Assembly (NCBI RefSeq): GCF_900100435.1
Contig: NZ_FNEX01000008.1
Location: forward strand, 124,001-188,000
DNA length: 64,000 nucleotides
Source: Pedobacter sp. ok626
Lineage (GTDB): Bacteria > Bacteroidota > Bacteroidia > Sphingobacteriales > Sphingobacteriaceae
Reading direction: 5' to 3'
A program made the translations under genes and the position numbers. Below, piece by piece: positions 28,167 through 35,757 of the stretch. How positions within the stretch are numbered: position 1 is the first letter of the stretch; each line of letters starts with the position of its first letter. Under the pieces are notes generated by a model. It was not told the DNA's origin and did no database searches. It saw only the letters and a program-made list of their open reading frames with translations.

Positions 28167-30311
28167 ATGAAGACATCCTTAAAGTTGCCACTAGTAGCCT
28201 TGCTGGCCATTTTTTCTTCCTGTGAAAACAGCAACAAAAAATCAGCATCGGCTGATTCAAGCCTTTCCCCATCAAATCCTTTCCTTAAAGAGAGTACATT
28301 ACCTTATCAGGTACCAGACTTTGATCACATCAAGGATAGCGATTTTAAACCCGCTATTGAGGAAGGCATGAAGATCCATTTAAATGAGGTCAACAGCATT
28401 GCAGATAATAAAGAGGCCCCTACATTTGAGAACACGCTGGTAGCGATGGAAAAAAGCGGGCAAATGTTGACCCGCGTAAACCATGTTTTCGGTTTACTTA
28501 CAGGAGCCAACACCAATGATGACCTCCAAAAGATACAAGAAGAAATAGCACCTAAGCAGGCTGCGCATGATGATGCCATACATCTGAATGCTAAATTGTT
28601 TAAACGCATCGAATCCATATACAACACAAGGGCAAAGCTTAAATTAGATGCGGAATCCAACAAATTGCTGGAGTATTATTATCAGGAATTTGTACTGGCA
28701 GGAGCAAAACTTTCTGAGGATGCAAAAACCAATCTTAAAAAACTGAATGAACAGGAAGCTTCGCTAAGTGCAAAGTTTTCTAACCAGCTACTCGCCGCAG
28801 CAAAAGCCGGCGCTTTCGTTACCGATAAAGTATCAGACTTAGAAGGTTTATCGACCGGAGAGATTAATGCTGCAGCGCAGGCTGCAAAAACGGCCAAAAT
28901 GGATGGAAAATGGTTATTATCTCTTCAAAATACAACCCAGCAACCATCTTTACAAATGCTTTCCGACCGTGCTACTCGTCAAAAATTATTTGAGGCTTCC
29001 TGGAATCGTGCGGAAAAAGGCGACAGCAATGATACTCGCAAAACGATTGTTGAAATCGCCAAAATACGAGCCGAAAAAGCCAAATTAATGGGTTTCCCTA
29101 ATTATGCCGCCTGGAAATTACAAGATCAAATGGCCAAAACCCCAGCCGCTGTGGAAGCGTTCTTTGCTAAACTGGTACCTTCGGCAACAGCAAAGGCCAA
29201 TGCAGAGGCAGCAGAACTTCAATCGGTAATAGATACACAAAAAGGTGGTTTTAAACTGGAACCTTACGATTGGAATTACTATGCAGAACAGGTACGTAAG
29301 GCCAAATACGATTTAAATGAAAATGAGGTTAAGCCCTACTTTGAGCTGAATAACGTACTTAAAAACGGAGTATTCTACGCTGCAACTCAACTATACGGCA
29401 TTACTTTTAAAGAGCGTACAGACCTACCCGTTTATCACAAGGATGTGAAAGTGTTTGAATTGTTCGATAAAGACAATAGCACTATTGGCCTTTTTTACTG
29501 TGATTACTTTAAACGCGACAACAAATCTGGTGGTGCATGGATGGACAATGTAGTTGGCCAATCGAAATTGATGGGCACCAAACCTGTCATTTTTAATGTA
29601 TGTAATTTTACAAAGCCTGCAGGCGGGCAACCTGCCTTAATTAGCTTTGATGATGTAACTACCATGTTCCATGAGTTTGGACATGCCCTACATGGCTTTT
29701 TTGCCAATCAAGAGTATCCTAGTCTCTCGGGCACCAATGTGGCTAGAGATTTCGTTGAATTTCCATCTCAGTTTAACGAGCATTGGGCTGTAAATCCGCA
29801 GGTCTTTAAAAACTATGCGATTCATTACAGTACCGGACAACCAATGCCACAAATATTGGTTGATAAGATAAATAAAGCAGCTAAGTTTAATCAGGGCTAT
29901 GCTTTAACAGAAGTATTAGCGGCAGCTGCATTAGATATGCAATGGCATAAACTTTCGGCCACCGAGCCTTTGCAGGATGCCGATAAATTTGAAACCACAG
30001 CATTGCAAAGAACGGGATTAAGCCTATCTTATGTACCACCACGTTATCGTTCCAGCTACTTTTTACACATCTGGGGTAATGGATATGCGGCAGGTTATTA
30101 TGCTTACCTATGGACCGAAATGCTGGATCATGATGCTTTCTCCTGGTTTGAAGAAAATGGTGGTTTAACAAGAGAGAATGGACAACGCTTCCGCGACATG
30201 ATCCTTTCTCGTGGCAATACAGAAGATTATGGAAAAATGTTCCGCGATTTCCGTGGTCACGATCCGAATATTAAAGCCATGCAAAAATATAGAGGCTTAC
30301 CAGAAAAATAG
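28167..30311 (+). CDS. dcp: M3 family zinc metallopeptidase, lipoprotein (peptidyl-dipeptidase type)
   Basis: 714 residues. Predicted dipeptide-releasing zinc metallopeptidase of the M3 family. The N-terminus is a lipoprotein signal (LKLPLVALLAIFSSC, Cys at residue 19), which suggests an envelope rather than cytoplasmic location. Seen: zinc motif HEFGHALHG in FDDVTTMFHEFGHALHGFF and a downstream Glu region (RDFVEFPSQFNEHW) that supplies the third ligand; C-terminal RFRDMILSRGNTEDYGKMF. Length is normal for Dcp. The assignment to Dcp versus other M3 members is by overall similarity of motifs. Confidence 0.9.
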   Translation: MKTSLKLPLVALLAIFSSCENSNKKSASADSSLSPSNPFLKESTLPYQVPDFDHIKDSDFKPAIEEGMKIHLNEVNSIADNKEAPTFENTLVAMEKSGQMLTRVNHVFGLLTGANTNDDLQKIQEEIAPKQAAHDDAIHLNAKLFKRIESIYNTRAKLKLDAESNKLLEYYYQEFVLAGAKLSEDAKTNLKKLNEQEASLSAKFSNQLLAAAKAGAFVTDKVSDLEGLSTGEINAAAQAAKTAKMDGKWLLSLQNTTQQPSLQMLSDRATRQKLFEASWNRAEKGDSNDTRKTIVEIAKIRAEKAKLMGFPNYAAWKLQDQMAKTPAAVEAFFAKLVPSATAKANAEAAELQSVIDTQKGGFKLEPYDWNYYAEQVRKAKYDLNENEVKPYFELNNVLKNGVFYAATQLYGITFKERTDLPVYHKDVKVFELFDKDNSTIGLFYCDYFKRDNKSGGAWMDNVVGQSKLMGTKPVIFNVCNFTKPAGGQPALISFDDVTTMFHEFGHALHGFFANQEYPSLSGTNVARDFVEFPSQFNEHWAVNPQVFKNYAIHYSTGQPMPQILVDKINKAAKFNQGYALTEVLAAAALDMQWHKLSATEPLQDADKFETTALQRTGLSLSYVPPRYRSSYFLHIWGNGYAAGYYAYLWTEMLDHDAFSWFEENGGLTRENGQRFRDMILSRGNTEDYGKMFRDFRGHDPNIKAMQKYRGLPEK

Positions 30312-30330
30312 GTTTCCAAATAAACGAAAG

Positions 30331-30367
30331 GGAGTTAGAGAAGGTATACCTTTCTAACTCCTTTTTT
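30331..30367 (+). terminator. Terminator after the M3 peptidase
   Basis: Near-perfect palindrome from GGAGTTAG (30331-30338) to CTAACTCC (30354-30361), then a T run. It lies between convergent genes and may serve both. Confidence 0.85.
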
Positions 30368-30370
30368 ACT

Positions 30371-31024
30371 TTAAATACTTATTCTTTTTCTGGCGTTTTG
30401 CATTTTTCTCCCTATCCAAACAAGTATCAACGACAACGCCAGAAATACAATTAGGAGGTAGAAACTATTTAACATCACCTTATTGTATCCCAATGCGCCC
30501 ACATCAATAAATGGATAAGGATAAAATCCGGAGAAATCCCCCCTGACCAGTATATATACTAAATACACAAATGGATAAATCAGCCATGCAAAGGCATCTT
30601 TCCATTTCAATGTGCTTTTCGGCACAAAAATCAACCAGTATACGACATATAAAACAGGTATAAATGCATGCAGCAATTCATCTACAACAAGCTGCAATCC
30701 TTTTGGTTCCCATGTAAACCGTAATATTAGGTTATAAACAATTCCAACTACACTAATATAAACTGTCACAGCTGCCAAAATTTTTGGCTTCGAAAAAAAA
30801 TGCTCGTCGTTTTTGTTGAAATTAAATAGCAACAATGTAAAACACAATACCACCATAATATTGGTAAGAATGGTGAAGTAGCTAAAATACCTTACAACAG
30901 ACTCTAATACGGGAATATCATTGTTTACGATAGTGAGATACAACTGTGCTATTAACGCAAACCAACCTGCAATAGCGCCGGTCATCAAAAATAATTTATT
31001 GGCTTTAGCGTGCTTTTTATCCAT
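30371..31024 (-). CDS. Pr6Pr family integral membrane protein
   Basis: 217 residues with six predicted transmembrane helices (about 12-30, 42-62, 75-93, 105-127, 137-155, 185-205). Characteristic features: RYFSYFTILTNIMVVLC in helix 2, HAFIPVLYVVYWLIF, and the YPFVYLVYILVRGDFSGFYPYPF loop. This matches the Pr6Pr/FAR-17a-like family, whose function is unknown in bacteria. A 16-base perfect inverted repeat lies 7 bases upstream of the ATG. Convergent with the M3 peptidase. Confidence 0.8.
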   Translation of the reverse strand: MDKKHAKANKLFLMTGAIAGWFALIAQLYLTIVNNDIPVLESVVRYFSYFTILTNIMVVLCFTLLLFNFNKNDEHFFSKPKILAAVTVYISVVGIVYNLILRFTWEPKGLQLVVDELLHAFIPVLYVVYWLIFVPKSTLKWKDAFAWLIYPFVYLVYILVRGDFSGFYPYPFIDVGALGYNKVMLNSFYLLIVFLALSLILVWIGRKMQNARKRISI

Positions 31025-31030
31025 ACTGTC

Positions 31031-31067
31031 TTCTATAATTAGCTATTGAATATAGCTAATTATAGAA
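31031..31067. promoter_or_regulatory. Perfect 16-base inverted repeat upstream of the Pr6Pr gene
   Basis: Arms TTCTATAATTAGCTAT (31031-31046) and ATAGCTAATTATAGAA (31052-31067), loop TGAAT. It fills most of the 50-base gap between two same-strand genes. It lacks a T run on the minus strand, so it is more likely an operator or an RNA hairpin than a terminator. Confidence 0.55.
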
Positions 31068-31074
31068 AAATTCA

Positions 31075-31815
31075 CTAAAGCCTTTTTATAAGTTCCTGAG
31101 CCTTATCATAATTACTTGTTCCCTGAGGGATTTTTGCAAACCAAACTAAAGCTTGCTGTTTATCCTTTTGCTTAACGAAGCTCAGGCCAATATAATAAGC
31201 TGCATCGTATTTAAACACAGATTCACCTTCATACAATTTTGTAAGTATGGTTCTCGCATCATTTTCTTTACCCGTTTCAATTAGGGTAATTCCATAATAA
31301 TAAGCCACTAAAGAATTTTCAGGGGAAAGCGCATATTCCTGCGCTAAAATTTCCCTGGCCGCGCTAAAATCATGCGCATTATAAAAATCTGCCGCTTTTT
31401 CAAGATTATTCTTGGTGTCTGCACCGCGCTCTACTACCGACATTTCTTTGCTGATACTGTATTTATCATAAAGATTAGCAGACCATGGAGCCCATACCAA
31501 CAAACCAATAACTAAAATCGCAGCAACGCTGATCCACTTTAAATATGACTGTAACCTAACCACTTTTACTGGCGGATGTTCCTGATTTTTAAAATACTGT
31601 TTACCAAATGCAGCTAAAGTTGCTTCAACTTCTTTATCCTCCTCAGAAGGCGCAATCTTCATCTTTAATGTTTGATGAACATTTTTATACTCGGCCAACA
31701 GCGTTTTCAACTCTCCATCTGTTTGAAGTAAAGTTTCAAACTCCTGTTTTTCCTGAAGCTCCATATCACCTTCAAGGTAACGGGCAACAGTTAATAATTT
31801 CTCCTCGTTCATCAT
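31075..31815 (-). CDS. Putative anti-sigma factor with C-terminal TPR
   Basis: 246 residues. Helical cytoplasmic N-terminus (1-90) with LLTVARYLEGDMELQEKQ, one transmembrane helix (about 94-110, WISVAAILVIGLLVWAP), and a periplasmic part with two or three TPR-like repeats (about 140-245: AADFYNAHDFSAAREILA, YYYGITLIETGKENDARTIL, YYIGLSFVKQKDKQQALVWF). It overlaps the sigma factor gene by one base (TAATG), the usual sigma/anti-sigma arrangement. No zinc-finger motif is seen; the anti-sigma role is inferred from context and topology. TPR could be a sensor for an envelope partner. Confidence 0.7.
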   Translation of the reverse strand: MMNEEKLLTVARYLEGDMELQEKQEFETLLQTDGELKTLLAEYKNVHQTLKMKIAPSEEDKEVEATLAAFGKQYFKNQEHPPVKVVRLQSYLKWISVAAILVIGLLVWAPWSANLYDKYSISKEMSVVERGADTKNNLEKAADFYNAHDFSAAREILAQEYALSPENSLVAYYYGITLIETGKENDARTILTKLYEGESVFKYDAAYYIGLSFVKQKDKQQALVWFAKIPQGTSNYDKAQELIKRL

Positions 31816-32384
31816 TATTCTTCCGTTTTATCAGATTGAACCATTTTTATCAGAGATGCCATGCATTCAGATTTCTTTTTCCTCAGGTAACCATAAGTAA
31901 CACCAAGCGTTTCGGCCACTTTTTCTTGTGCCTCCCCCTTCATGCTCCATGAAATGATTTCTCTGCAGCGTTCGCCTAATTTCTCGAATGCCTTAAAAAA
32001 TAATTTCGACTGCGCCTCCTGATTTTCCAGATAATCTGCATTAGCAAAAGTATCTTCTCCGATATGTAATAAATCCTCTTCGCTATTTGTTACCGGTAGA
32101 ATTGATCTTTTTTTTATTTCATTTAACCATTTCCGCTTGCATATCAATAAGATGTAAGGTTCGAAAGGACAGGTAAGCTCTAGCGATTTATATTTCGCCT
32201 GCTTGTAGATATCCATTAAAGACTCTTGAAATATATCCGCAGCATCATCATCACTCCCATTATTAAATACGATCCATGATTTGACCTTAGCTGCACAACG
32301 CTTATAAATCTCATTAATGATGACAGTATCATTATTTACCAGTCCTATAATATAACGCTGGTCTGAATGTATGTTTTTAGCCAT
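31815..32384 (-). CDS. Sigma-70 family (ECF-like) RNA polymerase sigma factor
   Basis: 189 residues from ATG 32384; an upstream in-frame extension to 32471 is hydrophobic and unlike a sigma N-terminus. Region 2: DDDAADIFQESLMDIYKQ followed by the divergent CKRKWLNEIKKR; region 4 helix-turn-helix: LGERCREIISWSMKGEAQEK with VAETLGVTYGYLRKKKSEC. Domain order and size match ECF-type sigma factors. It overlaps the anti-sigma gene (TAATG) and is divergent from the lipoprotein-CHAT operon, which it may transcribe (inference). Confidence 0.86.
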   Translation of the reverse strand: MAKNIHSDQRYIIGLVNNDTVIINEIYKRCAAKVKSWIVFNNGSDDDAADIFQESLMDIYKQAKYKSLELTCPFEPYILLICKRKWLNEIKKRSILPVTNSEEDLLHIGEDTFANADYLENQEAQSKLFFKAFEKLGERCREIISWSMKGEAQEKVAETLGVTYGYLRKKKSECMASLIKMVQSDKTEE

Positions 32385-32408
32385 TGGCGGATTTATAATC
32401 AAGCATAT

Positions 32409-32439
32409 CGCTACTAATTTAAAACTTCTTTTGGTAGCG
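32409..32439. promoter_or_regulatory. Inverted repeat upstream of the sigma factor
   Basis: Arms CGCTAC (32409-32414) and GTAGCG (32434-32439) with a 19-base spacer. It lies in the divergent gap between the sigma gene (32384) and the lipoprotein gene (32556), 25 bases before the sigma start. Candidate operator. Confidence 0.35.
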
Positions 32440-32480
32440 CAATAAAAAAAATTAAAACAGGGGGGTAACATTTTTTAACT

Positions 32481-32512
32481 GCCATTGATATCTATACAAA
32501 TCACCCAATGGC
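32481..32512. promoter_or_regulatory. Inverted repeat upstream of the lipoprotein gene
   Basis: Perfect 7-base arms GCCATTG (32481-32487) and CAATGGC (32506-32512) with an 18-base spacer, 44 bases before the lipoprotein ATG. Possible control site of the CHAT operon. Confidence 0.4.
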
Positions 32513-32555
32513 GAACGCTGAAAAGCCATAATAGAGTAAGCAATTTTTTAAAACT

Positions 32556-33554
32556 ATGAACATGAAAACTTTAAACTTAACATCAGCATTATTCATCGTA
32601 TTGATCGCCCTAGGCGTAGCGTGTAAAAAAGAAAACTCGAACGACGGTGACACGAACACAGCAAAAACAGCCAAAGAGTTTACCGCTAAATTTGGCGCTC
32701 AAAAACAAACTAAAGAGATCAATGCCTCCGCCCTTCCTCAAACTGTATCCTTATTGGATGGCACAAAAATCACATTCCCAGTTGGCTCACTAACTAAGGG
32801 TGGCGTACCAGTAACAGGCAACGTTACAATTGAAGCTTATGAGGTATTGAAAAGAAGCACCGTTATATTTACAGGTGGTAATACCAACCACTCATCAGGA
32901 GCTCCCTTAGCATCAGATGGCTTTATCTTTATCGATGTAAAATCTGGCGGTGTTAGCGTAGATCAAAACCTTGCTGTACCGATTAAAATCGCTATTCCCG
33001 CTAAAAGAGATGGTGCGACTCAACTTTGGGTGGGTGTAGATCAGGGCGGAGAGAAACCACTTGTGGCCGGACCAGCTAACCAAATGGCATGGGCAGCGCC
33101 AAGAAACGCGAATGGTGTGGGCATGAAAGAAGTACCTGCTTCACAATCTGCCTTTACATTTGACTTCGGAAGTCTTGGATGGGTCAACTGCGACATATTT
33201 TATAATAACGCTAGTCCTAAAACAACAGTAAGAGTAGAGGTACTAAACAACCCAGGTTCAATGGCTAGTTTCCATGCCTATGCTGGTGAAACCTTTGTAT
33301 ACTTCTGCGCGAAAGGAGCTAATGTTGTTGCTCAGTTGTATACTGCTGATGGCCCTAATAAAGTAAAAAGCTACGACAATAGTATGCCAATTGGTTCTCA
33401 AGGTAAAATGCTTTCATTCTGTGTTAAAGATGGTAGATTTTACTACGCGGTTCAGGACATCACGATAAGCGCAAACCAAAACTTAACACTTACCCTAACA
33501 GAAACTACTGAAGCTACCATACAAGGTGTAATCAGCAGTCTGGATAATTATTAA
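32556..33554 (+). CDS. Lipoprotein with ZU5-like beta-sandwich, linked to the CHAT gene
   Basis: 332 residues. Lipoprotein signal: hydrophobic core SALFIVLIALGVAC, lipobox LGVAC with Cys at residue 23. The region GTKITFPVGSLTKGGVPVTG resembles the start of a ZU5-type beta sandwich (GxxIxxPxGxL); this is only motif-level similarity. A second beta-rich domain follows (about 215-320). Its downstream neighbours are a PKD/barrel protein and a CHAT protease, and it is divergent from the sigma factor. Function unknown; probable envelope component of that system. Confidence 0.65.
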   Translation: MNMKTLNLTSALFIVLIALGVACKKENSNDGDTNTAKTAKEFTAKFGAQKQTKEINASALPQTVSLLDGTKITFPVGSLTKGGVPVTGNVTIEAYEVLKRSTVIFTGGNTNHSSGAPLASDGFIFIDVKSGGVSVDQNLAVPIKIAIPAKRDGATQLWVGVDQGGEKPLVAGPANQMAWAAPRNANGVGMKEVPASQSAFTFDFGSLGWVNCDIFYNNASPKTTVRVEVLNNPGSMASFHAYAGETFVYFCAKGANVVAQLYTADGPNKVKSYDNSMPIGSQGKMLSFCVKDGRFYYAVQDITISANQNLTLTLTETTEATIQGVISSLDNY

Positions 33555-33669
33555 AATCCCTATTAAACACACAATTGAAGGTTGCATCATATTTATGGTG
33601 CAGCCTTTTTCCCGTTTTAATGCCAAACAGGCATTGATTTACAATTATATTGCTAAATTCATTTTTAAT

Positions 33670-35757
33670 ATGAAAAGACCGCTACAATTACGCTTATTAT
33701 TTTCTGCCACTATTTTAGCACAATTATTTGTCGTAACCGGAGTTTTTGCACAAACAAAACATCCAGTAGTCAATAAACCGGTCCCAGCTTTAATAGTGCC
33801 AACGGATACTGTTCCGGCTATTATTAACCATACAATTGAAAATGGAGTGGTCAAATTCAGCTCCGTGTTGCGTCCGCTTCGTCAGATCGCCGGTGCCCCC
33901 GAGCCTTTCTACAGCTACTTCTGGGAGTTTGGTGACGGACAGTTCTCGTTCGAAAAAGAGCCACAACATATCTATCCAGATACTTTAAAATACGATGTAC
34001 GCTTATTTGCCACCAATAGTTATGATGATGGTAAACGCCCACCAACAAGACCAAAACCTTTAAAACCAGGCAGCAGTCGCCCCATACTTGCGGCAAATAA
34101 ATTAAGTCCAGATCAGCAGTTTTTTAAATCGGGAGGTTCTGTTGAGATGAAGACCAATTGCATGCCCAAACCCGGTGACGATATGATGTTGGTTTTCGGT
34201 TATCGTAACAAACCCGAAAATGGAGTAGCAAGCCTTAATGGTACCCTCTCCCTTTTATACAATGACAAGGAATTTAACAAAGACAACTTTGAACTAGTCG
34301 AAGCCCGGACTTACCATAATGAAAAGAAGGCTTCACTTGATAAATACGGAACAATAGCGGCATTAAAACTAAGCAATGATCAGCCTTATTATGCGGCAAT
34401 AACGGGCCCAAATGCTGCCGAAGCTAACAATGTCGTATTTGATCCTGAAGGCACAGCTCTGATTAAAGAGAAAATGTTAGCCTATCGAAAAAGTGAAAGC
34501 TGGAAATTTGAGAACTTAAAATCAGGGGAAGAGAAGTTTGTTTTTCTACATTTAAAAACTACTCCAGAGATGATTAAAGATACGAATGCGGTTGTAAAAC
34601 TGACAGGTATGTTTATTCCCGACAATCCATTGGCAGTAACAGAGTTCTTCACCGTTGAACTTCAAATTGTTGCTTCTCATGACCCCAACAAAATGATGTT
34701 AAAAAACAGTAGGATGAACTTTCGCTTTACTGGAAAAAACAAAAAACTCACTTACAAGGTAAGATTTCAAAATACTGGTAAAGGTCCTGCAAAAAAGGTA
34801 GATGTTGGCGTTGCCATAGGCGAAATACTGGATAAAGGATCTATCGAAATATTGGATTCAAAGCCAAAATTGATTTTATGCAAACAGGCTTACGCCAATC
34901 AAAGCTGTCTGGATACCGCTAGCATAGCCGATAGTCTACACTTTATATTTAATAACATTTACCTACCCGGCATGCAGCAAAAGGGTGTAAAAGATGCTGA
35001 CTCTACCATGGGTTTTATCGAATATAAAATCGGCTTTAAAGCAAAACCTAAAAAGCTCCCTTTTAAAAGTGGCGCGGCCATTGTTTTCGATAAAAATGAG
35101 CCTATATATACCAATAGGGCAACAGGAAGATATAAAATGGGACTATCCCCTGGGATTATTGCCGGTTATGGTTTCCCTTTCACAAATGGCAACACGCCCT
35201 TTTCAGGTCAAAAGAACATCACTTTTGGTGTTAGCCTGGCCCCTTACGCGCCACACAGATATTATTGGCAAGTGGAGTTATATGCCAGCTCTTTTGCAGA
35301 AAAAGAATACCTGATCAATCGAACTCCTGGCAATGATAGACTGGTTCCTATTGTGGTAAATGGCAAGCAACAAGAGGCCAGACTTAAATATGCGGATAGC
35401 ATGGCACGCGTAAAAGTGGTAACCATTAATATCGTTCCCCTCCAATTGCGGTACAATTTCAACAAATACTTTGGAGCAGGTATCGGTACCCTGGTTTCTT
35501 TTAATATTGATGAGCAATCTACTCCATCTAAACAGGGTCTTTTTGAACTTTTAAGCGCGGCGGGCACTGGCGAACAGGTTACTATTAAAAAATCATTCGA
35601 CAAGATCAGCAAGAGTTTTAACGATTTCCAGAATACGCTGTTTACAGATGTCCAGGTAGGAAAAGTACATGTAGGACCTTCAATTGGTTTTAGGTATTTA
35701 TATACCTTTCAAGGATCCAACAACAGGCTAATTACTTATTTAACATGGAAGTTTTAG
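33670..35757 (+). CDS. PKD-domain outer-membrane protein of the CHAT locus
   Basis: 695 residues from ATG 33670 (an in-frame codon at 33595 is too far upstream). Signal peptide RPLQLRLLFSATILAQLF to FAQ. Domain order: a PKD-like domain (about 45-115; WEFGDGQFSF at residue 85), a long beta-rich middle, a DUF11-like repeat domain (about 355-460; TYKVRFQNTGKG) and a C-terminal block (about 480-695) of alternating strands ending in WKF, which fits a beta barrel inserted by BAM. Overlaps the CHAT gene by 13 bases. Surface or outer-membrane anchoring protein, role unknown. Confidence 0.7.
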   Translation: MKRPLQLRLLFSATILAQLFVVTGVFAQTKHPVVNKPVPALIVPTDTVPAIINHTIENGVVKFSSVLRPLRQIAGAPEPFYSYFWEFGDGQFSFEKEPQHIYPDTLKYDVRLFATNSYDDGKRPPTRPKPLKPGSSRPILAANKLSPDQQFFKSGGSVEMKTNCMPKPGDDMMLVFGYRNKPENGVASLNGTLSLLYNDKEFNKDNFELVEARTYHNEKKASLDKYGTIAALKLSNDQPYYAAITGPNAAEANNVVFDPEGTALIKEKMLAYRKSESWKFENLKSGEEKFVFLHLKTTPEMIKDTNAVVKLTGMFIPDNPLAVTEFFTVELQIVASHDPNKMMLKNSRMNFRFTGKNKKLTYKVRFQNTGKGPAKKVDVGVAIGEILDKGSIEILDSKPKLILCKQAYANQSCLDTASIADSLHFIFNNIYLPGMQQKGVKDADSTMGFIEYKIGFKAKPKKLPFKSGAAIVFDKNEPIYTNRATGRYKMGLSPGIIAGYGFPFTNGNTPFSGQKNITFGVSLAPYAPHRYYWQVELYASSFAEKEYLINRTPGNDRLVPIVVNGKQQEARLKYADSMARVKVVTINIVPLQLRYNFNKYFGAGIGTLVSFNIDEQSTPSKQGLFELLSAAGTGEQVTIKKSFDKISKSFNDFQNTLFTDVQVGKVHVGPSIGFRYLYTFQGSNNRLITYLTWKF

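Noticed and set aside
28325..28897. Antisense ORFs opposite the M3 peptidase
   Set aside because: Shadow frames with Ser/Ala-rich composition and no family features.
32385..32471. 29-codon N-terminal extension of the sigma factor
   Set aside because: The extension is hydrophobic and Cys/Phe-rich; the sigma fold begins after the Met at 32384.
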